Positions 10,221 to 19,785 of a stretch of 64,000 bases of DNA are shown here, one piece after another. The position numbers were made by a program, and so were the translations under genes. The notes under the pieces were generated by a model. The model was not told the DNA's origin. It saw nothing but the letters and a program-made list of their open reading frames with translations, and did not search any database. Every line of letters begins with the position of its first letter. Position 1 is the stretch's first letter. The stretch is from Morganella psychrotolerans (GTDB lineage Bacteria > Pseudomonadota > Gammaproteobacteria > Enterobacterales > Enterobacteriaceae): positions 620,001 through 684,000 of the forward strand of contig NZ_LZEW01000001.1 of the NCBI RefSeq assembly GCF_001676155.1, given 5' to 3'.

Positions 10221-10312
10221 ATTGAGTGGGAATGATCTCCCTATAGTTTTTAACTGTCGGTAATTATCAGAAAACCGCAAGCCATCAGTAACTTACTGGT
10301 GGCTTTTTTTGT
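10221..10312 (+). repeat. Right copy of the guaA 3'-end repeat (attR-like)
   Basis: It reproduces the last codons, stop codon and terminator of guaA (88 of 92 positions identical to 7308-7399). The terminator hairpin AGCCATCAGTAA/TTACTGGTGGCT plus seven T is intact. It marks the right end of the islet. Confidence 0.8.
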
Positions 10313-10579
10313 GGAATTTTATGGTGGATTGCAGATTAATATCACTGTTATTTTATCTTTAGTTGAACATCCGCATTTTTACCCTTTCAATATAAACCCG
10401 TATTATCAGATTTTTTCCACATTACCCCCAACCCCAAACACAACTCAGATCCTCAACTTATCAGGCAAACGATTAATCTTGACCCGAATCAATAAAGTGA
10501 GTTGTTGTTAGTATATGCATTGACTAAAATAGTAAGCAATATCATTATTGTGTGAAGCGAATCACATAATGAAAATAAA

Positions 10580-10729
10580 ATGATTAAAATGACAGATAAT
10601 GAAAATCAAATGAGTACAAAGCAGGGATTGGTTGCTATTGAGTATTCTGTTCAGGTTTTTTTCAGAGTATCGCTTGTTATTATGGCCGTAACACTTTTAT
10701 GCCCGATCCTTGCATTTGCCGTGATGTAA
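10580..10729 (+). CDS. Possible 49-residue single-span membrane protein
   Basis: A short open frame from ATG 10580 to TAA 10727-10729. The N-terminal third is polar (MIKMTDNENQMSTKQG). A strongly hydrophobic segment of about 20 residues (VFFRVSLVIMAVTLLCPILA) reads as one transmembrane helix. There is no good ribosome-binding site before either of its possible starts (10580 or 10610), and I recognise no family. It lies between the islet and the xthA terminator. It may be a real small protein or chance; evidence is limited to length and hydrophobicity. Confidence 0.35.
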   Translation: MIKMTDNENQMSTKQGLVAIEYSVQVFFRVSLVIMAVTLLCPILAFAVM

Positions 10730-10783
10730 TTTATGTCGATATTTTTGGTTTTGTCCGGGGGATATTTTTCGGATGAGGCTGAA

Positions 10784-10817
10784 ATAAATGAAGCTCCGCA
10801 CCGGGAGCTTCATTTAT
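10784..10817 (-). terminator. xthA terminator hairpin
   Basis: ATAAATGAAGCTCC and GGAGCTTCATTTAT form a perfect 14-bp stem 40 bases beyond the xthA stop. Both flanks are T-rich on their own strand, so it may act bidirectionally. Confidence 0.65.
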
Positions 10818-10856
10818 GTTATTTCTTTCGGGTCTGACTTTTTATATCTGATATTG

Positions 10857-11666
10857 TCAGCGGGTCAGATCAAATTCTGCCCAGATGGGTGCGTGGTCAG
10901 AGGGTTTTTCCATACCGCGGATGTCATAATCAATGCCGGTGGCAGTACAACGCGGTGCCAGTCCAAGGCTTGCCAGGATAAGATCAATACGCAGACCCCG
11001 GTTTTCATCAAACCCGCGTGAGCGGTAATCAAACCACGAGAAGCGGTCGTCCGTATCCGGATACATCGCACGGAAAGTATCAGTCAGCCCCCAGCTGAGC
11101 AGGCGCTCCATCCATTCACGTTCTTCCGGCAGGAAAGAGCATTTTCCTGTTTTCAGCCAGCGTTTGCGGTTAGCTTCACCAATACCGATATCAATATCTG
11201 TGTGGCTTATATTCACGTCACCCATGACAATGATCGGATCCTGATTTGAACGCCCCGACAGGTAGTCTTGTAAATCCTGATAAAATTTCATTTTTGCCGG
11301 AAATTTCAGCGGGTGATCGCGGCTTTCACCTTGCGGGAAATAGCCGTTAATAACAGTGAGTAACCCGGCAGGCGTTTCAATATCAGCCATAATAAGGCGG
11401 CGCTGAGCATCTTCGTCATCACCGGCAAATCCTTTGCGTACGGCAACCGGCTCATTTTTTGTCAGCAGCGCAACACCATAGTGTGATTTCTGACCATGAT
11501 GAAAAATGTGGTAACCCAGATGTTTAAGCGCATCATGAGGAAACATGTCGTCGTGAACTTTGATTTCCTGCAAGCCGATAACATCAGGCTGATGTTGCTC
11601 GATAATGGCTTCAAGCTGATGGGGCCGGGCTCTTAACCCGTTAATATTAAAAGAGACAAACTTCAT
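10857..11666 (-). CDS. xthA: Exodeoxyribonuclease III
   Basis: 269 residues against 268 in E. coli. It is the main AP endonuclease and 3'-to-5' exonuclease of base excision repair. It starts [20 protein letters not shown] and has the EEP-superfamily motifs: Asn in FNIN, metal-binding Glu in [24 protein letters not shown], and the catalytic SDHAPIW near the C-terminus. It is monocistronic, with an AT-rich upstream region. No anomaly is seen. Confidence 0.97.
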   Translation of the reverse strand: MKFVSFNINGLRARPHQLEAIIEQHQPDVIGLQEIKVHDDMFPHDALKHLGYHIFHHGQKSHYGVALLTKNEPVAVRKGFAGDDEDAQRRLIMADIETPAGLLTVINGYFPQGESRDHPLKFPAKMKFYQDLQDYLSGRSNQDPIIVMGDVNISHTDIDIGIGEANRKRWLKTGKCSFLPEEREWMERLLSWGLTDTFRAMYPDTDDRFSWFDYRSRGFDENRGLRIDLILASLGLAPRCTATGIDYDIRGMEKPSDHAPIWAEFDLTR

Positions 11667-12082
11667 AGAATTTCAACCGGTTGATGAGTTAACAACAAAA
11701 GAGTAACAGATCACGGAAAGAAAGTAACCTGTCAGAGGAATAATAAAAAATAAGACTCACTGTGCTTTTTATTATTCCTTAATTTTAATTGACAAAATTT
11801 GCATCATTAATAATTATTCATATTCATGCTGTAAAGTAAAAGAGCTAAGGGTTACTAAAATTTAAATATCAGCTTTTTGTTGTTGTGTATTAATCTTTAA
11901 AGACAGGTTTAATTAAATAAGAAAACATAAGTATCAAAAAAATATTATTATTGAAATAAATATTAAAAAATAAACGTATTTAAACTGTTTGTTTAAGAAA
12001 AAAAACGTTAGATATAAAGTCGTTATATATCAATAAGTAATTGTTTTATTGATTGTTTACCACAGCAATAGGAATCGACATT
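11667..12082. other. AT-rich divergent intergenic region
   Basis: About 415 bases between xthA and the LysR-type gene, very rich in A and T, with many TTAA and AATATT stretches. It should hold both promoters and would be a natural H-NS target. No gene or clear structured element is seen. Confidence 0.5.
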
Positions 12083-12946
12083 ATGTTTTTTTCAAGGAAG
12101 TTAGAAGCTTTTATGGCTGTTGTCGAATACGGCTCACTCAGCAAAGCAGCGAAAGTGATGAACAGAACAACGCCCCCTGTCGCAAAATCGATTAAAGATT
12201 TCGAGATTTTGCTGGGGAAGCGTTTATTTAAGCGTGAAAAATTTGGTATGAGCCTGACAAGGGAAGGTCTGGAATTGTATAATGACCTGAAAGATCTGTA
12301 TACACAGGAAAAAGAAATTACTAAAAAACATATCAGCGGAACGATATGTAATAAGATAAATGTATTTTATGACTGGGGGAAAAGTAAATATATTGATGCA
12401 TTATACAGAGCTGCATTTAAAGCAAATGTGCAAATTAATGTATTTCGGTTTAATTATGATTGTATTGATGAAATAAACGATTTTGAAGGAAATACATTGC
12501 TGCTTTCTTCTGAGTCGGTTGTCAGTGAGCGTTTTGCTTTGTTGCGTAATTTGCCGCAAGGGCAGATTGGTATCTGCTGCCGGCAATCCCTTTTTCAGTC
12601 CTGTGATAATAATCTGCAAACATTATTATCCCGCTGTGTCTGGTTATGTGAGCCGCTGTTATATGAAAGCCCGCTTCTGAAAACACTGTTACAACAGCAT
12701 GATGAACAGAGCAAACATGAACATGTACACTTAATTGACAGCACGCACGGTTATCTGCATCTGTTAATTGACGGGGATTATCTCTGTTTTATTGATGAAC
12801 ACCCGAAAACATCACCATACAGCAGTGAGCTTATTTTTTTACCACTGTCGCAGAGTGAGGCAGAAAACAGTTGTCATCTGTACAAATCAAAATCACATGC
12901 GAGTGTGCTGAATAAGATTATGGATTGTATTGAGAATTTGAAATAA
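12083..12946 (+). CDS. LysR-type transcriptional regulator with divergent effector domain
   Basis: 287 residues from ATG 12083, preceded by AGGA at 8 bases; an in-frame TTG lies at 12053. Residues 1-65 are a clear LysR winged HTH (LEAFMAVVEYGSLSKAAKVM, TTPPVAKSIKDFEILLGKRL). The rest is not obviously a standard periplasmic-binding-like effector domain. It is short, rich in Asn, Tyr, Cys and His, and lacks the usual signatures. The gene is AT-richer than its neighbours and follows an AT-rich spacer, suggesting horizontal acquisition. Target and inducer are unknown. Confidence 0.75.
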   Translation: MFFSRKLEAFMAVVEYGSLSKAAKVMNRTTPPVAKSIKDFEILLGKRLFKREKFGMSLTREGLELYNDLKDLYTQEKEITKKHISGTICNKINVFYDWGKSKYIDALYRAAFKANVQINVFRFNYDCIDEINDFEGNTLLLSSESVVSERFALLRNLPQGQIGICCRQSLFQSCDNNLQTLLSRCVWLCEPLLYESPLLKTLLQQHDEQSKHEHVHLIDSTHGYLHLLIDGDYLCFIDEHPKTSPYSSELIFLPLSQSEAENSCHLYKSKSHASVLNKIMDCIENLK

Positions 12947-12964
12947 AGGAGGGCAGTGCAGAAA

Positions 12965-13049
<85 letters not shown>

Positions 13050-13207
13050 AGTTTTAAATTGTGTGCCTGAACAGTTATTGCCTCAGGACGGGCTGCATAA
13101 TAGCAAATATGCGGGTGCTGTAAAGTAAAAAAAGAGAAAAGATGAATGTCCGTTGTTTTTTTGCCCGAAGTGCACGGTTTCCGTGCAACTTCAGGCAATT
13201 GACCTGT

Positions 13208-14056
13208 TTACAGAATAACCGTGCGGTTACCGTAAACAAAAACACGTTGTGTCAGAACCCGGCTCAGCGCGTGACTGAGGACGTTTTTTTCAACATCACG
13301 TCCGGCGAGTACCATGTCATCAGCGCTGTAAGTGTGATCGATATTAATCACGCTCTGATAAATGATCGGACCTTCATCGAGGTTATTGTTTACGTAGTGC
13401 GCCGTTGCGCCGATAATTTTCACGCCGCGTTCATAAGCCTGATGATAAGGGCGTGCGCCGATAAAGGCCGGCAGGAACGAGTGGTGGATATTGATAATCT
13501 GGTTCGGGTAGTGCTCAACAAATTCCGGCGTCAGAACACGCATGTATTTTGCCAGCACGACATAATCAGGCTGGTATTGATCAATTTGTTTGATTATCTG
13601 CATATCGTGCTGTTCACGGGTTAAACCGTCATGGTTGATATGATGGAACGGGATGCCGAATTGGGTGACGAGGTGACCCAGCACATCATGGTTACCGATG
13701 ATTGCGGCAATATCGACATCCAGGCCACCATAGGCGCTTTTCATCAGAATGTCGCCAAGGCAGTGCGCTTCTTTTGTCACCATAATGACAATGCGGCGGC
13801 GACCGGATGTTGTTAACTCACGGCTTGAGCCTTTCGGCAGTGCATCGTCCAGATCGGCGAGCAGGGTTTCGTCGTTAAAAATGCCTTCCAGTTCGGTGCG
13901 CATAAAAAAGCGCCCGGTGCGGTGGTCGACGAATTCGTTGTTCTGAATAATATTAAGCTGATGCTTATAACAAATATTGGTGATTTTTGCGATAAGCCCT
14001 TTTGCATCAGGGCAAATGGTTCTCAGGATCTTTTTCTGGCTCATTTGGTGTTGCAT
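13208..14056 (-). CDS. purU: Formyltetrahydrofolate deformylase
   Basis: 282 residues (E. coli 280). It hydrolyses 10-formyl-THF to formate and THF, supplying formate for PurT and balancing one-carbon pools. The N-terminal ACT domain (about residues 8-85) senses Met/Gly in E. coli. The C-terminal formyltransferase-like domain has INIHHSFLPAFIGARPYHQA and the DEGPII catalytic Asp region. Possible starts are ATG 14056 and ATG 14044. The upstream ychJ frame, as it reads here, runs into this start because of a probable one-base error. Confidence 0.96.
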   Translation of the reverse strand: MQHQMSQKKILRTICPDAKGLIAKITNICYKHQLNIIQNNEFVDHRTGRFFMRTELEGIFNDETLLADLDDALPKGSSRELTTSGRRRIVIMVTKEAHCLGDILMKSAYGGLDVDIAAIIGNHDVLGHLVTQFGIPFHHINHDGLTREQHDMQIIKQIDQYQPDYVVLAKYMRVLTPEFVEHYPNQIINIHHSFLPAFIGARPYHQAYERGVKIIGATAHYVNNNLDEGPIIYQSVINIDHTYSADDMVLAGRDVEKNVLSHALSRVLTQRVFVYGNRTVIL

Positions 14057-14595
14057 GGACGGTGTAAATCCTTAATAACTGATATTTTGTTGTTTGCAAG
14101 AGGGTGCTTATTCTGTGTCATGCACAGCATTTTTTTATATTTTTTTCCGGAGCCGCAGGGGCAGGGGTCGTTACGACCTGTTTGCGGTGTCACGCCGTCG
14201 AGATAGAACCACTGATTGTCAATCAGGCGAAAGCGTGAGCGCTCATGGATAAGCTGTTTATCTTCGGACTTTTTATCAATAAAGCAAGCACAAAATTCGA
14301 CGAAAGCCTCGTCCGGTACCGGACCGGTCTGAAAATCAATAATATTGAGACTCAGCCACTGAGTTTGGGTAAATCCGGTTTCAAGATCGTCCCGCACTAG
14401 CTGAGCGCGCTCAGGCGGATACCAGGTGCGGATCAGGTGATCTGCATTATGTGTGACAAAAGCACTGTAACGGGAGCGCATCAGTGCCCGGGCATCGGGT
14501 GCGGATTGTTGTCCGGACAGATAAGGTCCGCAGCACTGAGCCATATTTTTTTCACTGCCGCAGGGGCAGAGTGCATTATCAGTAAAATGAGGCAT
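14041..14595 (-). CDS. ychJ: YchJ family SEC-C motif protein, C-terminal frame altered by +1 base
   Basis: YchJ is a conserved protein of unknown function with a SEC-C zinc-binding motif at each end and an NTF2-like middle. The N-terminal motif LCPCGSEKNMAQCCG is intact. The C-terminal motif reads CPCGSGKKYKK and then continues MLCMTQN for about 27 unrelated residues, overlapping purU. An A7 run (plus-strand T at 14130-14136) explains this: with six A the end is KKYKKCCA followed by a stop at 14118-14120, the family ending. The start is ATG 14595; an in-frame TTG lies at 14604. The extended tail is probably an artefact. Confidence 0.85.
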   Translation of the reverse strand: MPHFTDNALCPCGSEKNMAQCCGPYLSGQQSAPDARALMRSRYSAFVTHNADHLIRTWYPPERAQLVRDDLETGFTQTQWLSLNIIDFQTGPVPDEAFVEFCACFIDKKSEDKQLIHERSRFRLIDNQWFYLDGVTPQTGRNDPCPCGSGKKYKKMLCMTQNKHPLANNKISVIKDLHRPCNTK

Positions 14596-14762
14596 AAGTA
14601 TCAATTAGTGTATTCAGGGTAAATAAACGTAAGGAACAGAGGTTAAATGCTACCGGAAATACAGATCACACGCTATCCTTTATCTTAGCAGCATAGCGGG
14701 AACCGCGCCGTCACCGGTGTTTGTGCCGGTCTGTGTAGTCATGCGGGGAATGAGGGAATGCC

Positions 14763-15791
14763 ATGAAAAGAGCACTGGATGAAAAACGAATTTTAGTCAT
14801 TGACGACGACCCGGCATTCAATATGACGCTGTCATCGTATTTACGACACCTCGGTGCGACAGTATTGTCTGCAGAAGAGGGGGCCCGGGCTCTGTTATGT
14901 ATTGAAAACGGCTTTCAGCCGGAGCTGATATTTTGTGATTTGAATATGCCGGTGATGAGTGGCACAGAATTTATCGCCGTTATACGGACAGTGTTACCGG
15001 ATGTCCCGGTGATTGTGATTTCTGCAACTCAAAAAATGTCTGATATTGATGACGCGCTGCGCCTTGGTGCAAAAGATGTGTTGCTCAAACCGCTCAACCG
15101 GCTGGAAGAGGTCAAAAAACTGTGTCTGTCTCATTTCTATCCCTTATTTTTTGCCCCGGGCTTGCTGGAAAAAAATGACCTGTCCGGTATCTGGTCGCAG
15201 CTGCAACATAATGTGGATGATGTTTTACGTTTATTAAAACAGCTTACCCCGCCGCCTACTCAGGTACTGGCCAATTATCAGATCCGTTATGCGCAATTAT
15301 CGGATGCCTGCCAGACCGGGCTGGTATTTGATGTGGCGGAGTTTTCAGATAACGAAGTGGCATTTTATTGTCTCGATATCAGCAAAAACACCGGGAATGG
15401 TCCGCTGGTGGCGATGTTAATCCGCGTTATTTTTAACGATTTGCTTAAACGTTATATTCATAATAATCACCGCCGGTTACCCAGTATGACCGCGATTTTA
15501 AATAAGCTGAATACCCTGTTGCAGGATGCCGGTATTCCGGGGCAGTTACCCTTGTTGCTGGGGTATTATCATACTCAACGCAAATCGGTATTACTGTCCA
15601 GTGCAGGGATCAGCGCGGAACTGCGCTCAGAAAATAACGTTATTCGTGTAAACAGAGGTATTCCGCTGGGAACGCTCTCGGCTGTTTATTCCAGTCAGAT
15701 AAGTGAATTCAGCCCTCATCTGCAATGCCGGATATGGAACGGCAGTAGTCAGATCAAATTAAGTTTAACGCCGGGACCCCGTCACGGGTAA
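14763..15791 (+). CDS. rssB: Regulator of RpoS, ClpXP adaptor
   Basis: 342 residues (E. coli 337). The response-regulator receiver domain spans residues 9-125 with the acidic pocket DDD (14-16), phospho-acceptor Asp59 in CDLNMP, and the conserved Lys in DVLLKPL. The C-terminal half is a degenerate PP2C-like phosphatase domain. RssB delivers sigma-S to ClpXP during growth. It sits upstream of galU as in E. coli. A GAGGG ribosome-binding site precedes the ATG. Confidence 0.93.
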   Translation: MKRALDEKRILVIDDDPAFNMTLSSYLRHLGATVLSAEEGARALLCIENGFQPELIFCDLNMPVMSGTEFIAVIRTVLPDVPVIVISATQKMSDIDDALRLGAKDVLLKPLNRLEEVKKLCLSHFYPLFFAPGLLEKNDLSGIWSQLQHNVDDVLRLLKQLTPPPTQVLANYQIRYAQLSDACQTGLVFDVAEFSDNEVAFYCLDISKNTGNGPLVAMLIRVIFNDLLKRYIHNNHRRLPSMTAILNKLNTLLQDAGIPGQLPLLLGYYHTQRKSVLLSSAGISAELRSENNVIRVNRGIPLGTLSAVYSSQISEFSPHLQCRIWNGSSQIKLSLTPGPRHG

Positions 15792-15954
15792 TTTCAGTGG
15801 CTTATCAACCCGGTCAGATATTAAACATCTCTTAACATCAATTGCCATTTACACAGGACAGAGTATTTATCCCTGAAAATTAGCTGGTATACTCAGACGC
15901 ATTATTTTGTATTAATCGCGTATTGGTTTTGTATATACGCATTGAGGATGATGT

Positions 15955-16860
15955 ATGTCAGCGCTGAAAAATAAGGTTCATAAGGCCGTGATCCCGGTTG
16001 CAGGATTAGGAACACGTATGCTTCCGGCCACCAAAGCAATTCCGAAAGAAATGTTACCGCTGGTGGACAAACCACTTATCCAGTATGTCGTTAATGAATG
16101 TATCGCCGCAGGGATCACTGAAATTATTTTAGTGACCCACTCCTCAAAAAACTCCATTGAAAACCATTTTGATACCAGTTTTGAACTGGAAGCCATTCTG
16201 GAAAAACGCGTTAAGCGCCAGTTACTCGATGAAGTTCAGTCAATCTGTCCCCGCCATGTCACTATTATGCAGACCCGCCAGGGTATTGCGAAAGGGCTGG
16301 GACACGCCGTGTTATGTGCCCGCCCGATGATTGGTGATGAGCCGTTTGCCGTTGTACTGCCGGACGTGGTTATCGATGAATACAGCACTGACCTGTCAAA
16401 ATTTAATCTTAAAGAGATGATCCAGCGCTATGAAGATAATCAGGCAAGCCAGGTGATGGTCGAACCTGTGCCGCTTGAAGTTGTCTCAAACTATGGAGTG
16501 GTGGACTGTCATGGTGAAAACCTGGCAGCCGGCGAAAGCAAACCGATGTTTGCCGTGGTGGAAAAACCGGAACCGGCTAAAGCACCGTCGAATATGTCTA
16601 TTGTCGGGCGCTATGTGTTATCTCCGGATATCTGGTCGCTGCTGGGTAAAACAGCGCCAGGCGCCGGGGATGAAATCCAGTTAACAGATGCCATCGCCAT
16701 GCTGATTGAGAAAAACCCCGTTGAAGCTTACCGCCTGGTCGGACGCAGTCACGATTGCGGCGACAAAATGGGGTATATGAAAGCGTTTGTCGAATACAGC
16801 ATGCGCCATAAACATCTGGGTGGTGAATTCTCAGATTGGCTGAAAACATTACAGAATTAA
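15955..16860 (+). CDS. galU: UTP-glucose-1-phosphate uridylyltransferase
   Basis: 301 residues (E. coli 302). It makes UDP-glucose from UTP and glucose-1-phosphate for trehalose, LPS and capsule precursors. The nucleotidyltransferase signature [20 protein letters not shown] is at the N-terminus, and [11 protein letters not shown] and [13 protein letters not shown] are also visible. GAGGATG lies upstream of the ATG. It is followed 22 bases later by ugd, so the next enzyme uses its product. Confidence 0.97.
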   Translation: MSALKNKVHKAVIPVAGLGTRMLPATKAIPKEMLPLVDKPLIQYVVNECIAAGITEIILVTHSSKNSIENHFDTSFELEAILEKRVKRQLLDEVQSICPRHVTIMQTRQGIAKGLGHAVLCARPMIGDEPFAVVLPDVVIDEYSTDLSKFNLKEMIQRYEDNQASQVMVEPVPLEVVSNYGVVDCHGENLAAGESKPMFAVVEKPEPAKAPSNMSIVGRYVLSPDIWSLLGKTAPGAGDEIQLTDAIAMLIEKNPVEAYRLVGRSHDCGDKMGYMKAFVEYSMRHKHLGGEFSDWLKTLQN

Positions 16861-16882
16861 TTATTGTCGCTATAGGTGAACT

Positions 16883-18226
16883 ATGAAAGTAACTGTATTT
16901 GGAATCGGATATGTAGGGCTGGTACAGGCAACCGTTCTGGCTGAAGTCGGTCATGATGTTATGTGTGTCGATGTCGATGCACAGAAAGTTGAAAACCTGA
17001 AAAACGGTCTTATTCCGATTTTTGAACCGGGTTTAACGCCGCTGGTAAAGAAAAATTATGAAGAAGGGCGTTTAAGCTTTACCACAGATGCCGCAAAAGG
17101 TGTGGCACACGGCACATTGCAGTTTATTGCGGTCGGTACGCCACCGGATGAAGATGGCTCCGCTGATTTACAATATGTGACGGCGGTTGCCCGCACTATT
17201 GCGCAGTATATGGACGGTTATAAAGTCATTATTGATAAATCAACTGTTCCTGTCGGTACGGCAGACAAAGTCAATGCAACGATCAAAGCCGCTCAGGCCG
17301 AACGCGGTACTGATTTTGCGTACGATGTGGTTTCCAACCCGGAATTCCTGAAAGAAGGGGCGGCGGTTGCAGACTGTATGCGTCCTGAACGTATTGTTAT
17401 CGGCTGTGATAACGAAGGCGTTGTGGATATCATCCGTGAACTGTATGAGCCGTTTAACCGTAATCATGATCGCATGATTGTGATGGATATCCGCAGTGCA
17501 GAGCTGACAAAATACGCAGCAAACTGCATGCTGGCGACAAAAATCAGCTTTATGAATGAGATTTCAAACCTCGCGGAACTGCTGGGTGCGGATATCGAAA
17601 ATGTCCGTCAGGGGATTGGTTCTGACTCCCGTATCGGCTATCACTTTATTTATCCGGGTTGTGGTTATGGCGGCTCCTGCTTCCCTAAAGATGTGCAGGC
17701 GCTTATCCGTACCGCAGAGCACATTGGTTTCACGCCGAGAATTTTGCAGGCTGTGGAAGAAGTGAATGAGTTGCAGAAATACAAACTGCCTTCTTTTATT
17801 AAGCGCCACTTCGGTGATGACCTGCGCGGCAAAACGTTTGCAGTGTGGGGGCTCTCTTTCAAACCGAATACGGATGATATGCGTGAAGCCTCCAGCCGTG
17901 TTCTGTTACAGGAGTTGTGGGCAGCCGGTGCGAAAATTCAGGCTTATGACCCGGAAGCCATGCAGGAAGCGCAGCGTGTTTTCGGACAGCGTGATGACCT
18001 TGTACTGATGGGCACCAAAGAAGCGGCACTGCACGGCGCAGATGCACTGGTTATCTGTACCGAATGGCAGAGTTTCCGTGCACCGGATTTTGATACCATT
18101 AAATCAGGTCTGAAAACACCGGTTATTTTTGACGGGCGTAACCTTTATGACCCGGAACGTTTAGAAAACCGTGGCTTTATCTATTATGGTATAGGCCGTG
18201 GTGCTTCCATTAATCCGGTAATTTGA
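16883..18226 (+). CDS. ugd: UDP-glucose 6-dehydrogenase
   Basis: 447 residues, the longer type common outside E. coli K-12 (whose Ugd has 388). It oxidises UDP-glucose twice with NAD+ to UDP-glucuronate. The Rossmann motif [10 protein letters not shown] is at the N-terminus. The catalytic Cys is in [10 protein letters not shown] and the C-terminal domain has [15 protein letters not shown]. It lies between galU and a UDP-sugar epimerase gene whose start overlaps or abuts its stop, so the three likely form one operon for UDP-glucuronate/galacturonate supply to LPS, capsule or lipid A modification. Confidence 0.95.
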   Translation: MKVTVFGIGYVGLVQATVLAEVGHDVMCVDVDAQKVENLKNGLIPIFEPGLTPLVKKNYEEGRLSFTTDAAKGVAHGTLQFIAVGTPPDEDGSADLQYVTAVARTIAQYMDGYKVIIDKSTVPVGTADKVNATIKAAQAERGTDFAYDVVSNPEFLKEGAAVADCMRPERIVIGCDNEGVVDIIRELYEPFNRNHDRMIVMDIRSAELTKYAANCMLATKISFMNEISNLAELLGADIENVRQGIGSDSRIGYHFIYPGCGYGGSCFPKDVQALIRTAEHIGFTPRILQAVEEVNELQKYKLPSFIKRHFGDDLRGKTFAVWGLSFKPNTDDMREASSRVLLQELWAAGAKIQAYDPEAMQEAQRVFGQRDDLVLMGTKEAALHGADALVICTEWQSFRAPDFDTIKSGLKTPVIFDGRNLYDPERLENRGFIYYGIGRGASINPVI

Positions 18227-18234
18227 GTCTGAAT

Positions 18235-19252
18235 ATGAAAATACTTGTAACCGGCGCGGCTGGTTTTATTGGTTATCATGTCACACAGCGTCTGCTTGAG
18301 CAGGGCCATGAGGTTGTCGGTGCTGACAATCTCAATGACTATTATGATGTTAATCTCAAGAAAGCGCGCCTTGATCTGATTTTATCGCATCCGAATTTTC
18401 ATTTTTTTAAAATGGATTTATCGGTTAAAAGTGATGTTAGTGAATTATTTGCTTCACAACAGTTTGAGCGTGTTATTCATCTCGCGGCTCAGCCGGGTGT
18501 CCGGTATTCTATCCAGAACCCGATGGCGTATATAGACGCAAATATTCTGGGACACATGAATATTCTGGAAGGCTGCCGTCATCATCAGGTGGGGCATCTG
18601 ATTTATTCCTCTTCCAGCTCGGTATATGGTCTGAACCGTAAACAGCCGTTCTCTGTGGAAGATGATGTTGATCATCCGGTTTCGTTATATGCGGCGACAA
18701 AGAAAGCCAATGAATTAATGTCACACAGCTATTCGCATCTTTATCAGTTACCTACAACCGGACTGCGTTTTTTTTACAGTTTACGGACCGTGGGGACGTC
18801 CGGACATGGCATTATTTAAATTTGTTAAAGCCATGCTGGATGGTAAACCGATTGATGTTTATAACCATGGAAATATGGTTCGCGATTTTACGTATGTCGG
18901 TGATATTGCGGAAGCTGTAGTACGGTTATTAGATGTTATACCAACAGCAGATGATGACTGGACGGTTGAGGAAGGGCTGAAATCAGCCAGTTCTGCGCCG
19001 TACAAAATTTATAATGTCGGTAACGGACAACCTACCCGGTTAGGCGATTTTATTCAGGCGATTGAAACCGCACTGGGTATTAAAGCGGCCAAGCATTTTA
19101 TGGATATGCAGGATGGTGATGTGTTATCCACTTGTGCGGACTCCGGCGAGCTGTATAAAACGATAGGTTTCTCTCCGAATACACCGGTTAATTATGGTGT
19201 ACAGCAGTTTGTTGATTGGTATATGTCGTTTTATCACGGCAAAAATAAATAA
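18235..19252 (+). pseudogene. NAD-dependent UDP-sugar (UDP-glucuronate 4-) epimerase, frameshifted
   Basis: The first part (18235 to about 18775) has the SDR motif GAAGFIGYHV and the active-site YAATKKAN. The second part continues PWGRPDMALFKFVKAML in another frame. The break is in a T8 run at 18768-18775: with seven T the reading becomes LRFFTVYGPWGRPDM and the whole is one 338-residue protein of normal length. Family members interconvert UDP-glucuronate and UDP-galacturonate, which fits its place after galU and ugd. It is either a real frameshift mutant or, more likely, a homopolymer miscall. The C-terminal part is intact to the stop at 19252. Confidence 0.85.
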
Positions 19253-19272
19253 TCAGATACGCACTGAGTAAC

Positions 19273-19300
19273 AAAAAAGGAGGTGAAAGCCTCCTTTTTA
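19273..19300 (+). terminator. Terminator of the galU-ugd-epimerase operon
   Basis: AAAAAGGAGG-TGAAAG-CCTCCTTTTT hairpin 20 bases after the epimerase stop. Confidence 0.8.
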
Positions 19301-19328
19301 TCGTCAGAATACCGGCAAACAAGCGCAC

Positions 19329-19357
19329 AAAAAAAAGCCCTTCGCAGAAGGGCTTTT
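19329..19357 (-). terminator. hns terminator
   Basis: AAAGCCCTTC-GCA-GAAGGGCTTT stem; on the minus strand it is followed by a run of U, 18 bases after the hns stop. Confidence 0.85.
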
Positions 19358-19374
19358 CAGTGTGGAAATCCGGA

Positions 19375-19785
19375 TTATTTGATTAAGAAACTATCCAGAG
19401 ATTTGCCTTCACTTTCGATTGCCTGTTTGATAACAGCTGGCGTGCGACCCTGACCTGTCCAGGTTTTCTGCTCGCCGTTTTCATCGATGTACTCGTATTT
19501 AGCCGGACGCTGCGCACGTTTTGATTTGCTTGCAACTTTACCGGTAGACATTGACTGAATTAATTCTTCAGGATTGATACCCTGCTTGAGAATTAACTGG
19601 CGAACTTCTTCTAATTTACGGGTACGCTCTTCCAGTTCAGCTTTAGCCTGAGATTCTTCAGTACGGCGTTCTTCAACAACCGAAGTCAGTTTCTCCAGCA
19701 TTTCTTCCAGACTTTCCAGGGTAGATTCTCTGGCCTGTGCGCGAAGAGTACGAATATTATTAAATGGCTTCAAAGATTCACTCAT
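19375..19785 (-). CDS. hns: Nucleoid-associated protein H-NS
   Basis: 136 residues (E. coli 137). The N-terminal coiled-coil oligomerisation region spans about residues 1-65 and has the usual [18 protein letters not shown] start. The C-terminal AT-hook-like DNA-binding loop is [12 protein letters not shown] silences AT-rich and horizontally acquired DNA. It is divergent from tdk, as in E. coli. The 500-base upstream spacer is AT-rich and probably holds autoregulatory sites. Confidence 0.97.
   Translation of the reverse strand: MSESLKPFNNIRTLRAQARESTLESLEEMLEKLTSVVEERRTEESQAKAELEERTRKLEEVRQLILKQGINPEELIQSMSTGKVASKSKRAQRPAKYEYIDENGEQKTWTGQGRTPAVIKQAIESEGKSLDSFLIK

Larger units (their letters stand above)
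7308..10312. mobile_element. Small guaA-associated genomic islet (integrase-less remnant)
   Basis: About 2.9 kb lies between two 92-bp direct repeats of the guaA 3' end. Inside are four copies of a 10-base integrase-arm-like motif, a decayed IS630-type transposase and a HipB/HipA-type gene pair. No integrase or excisionase gene is present, so the element looks like a deletion remnant of a larger island. Boundaries are set by the repeats. The mobile origin is inferred from the repeats and the gene content. Confidence 0.75.

Noticed and set aside
13141-13200. Hairpin GCCCGAAGTGCACGG/CCGTGCAACTTCAGGC after purU
   Set aside because: The T-tract lies on the wrong side for purU transcription and the stem has mismatches; not called as a terminator.
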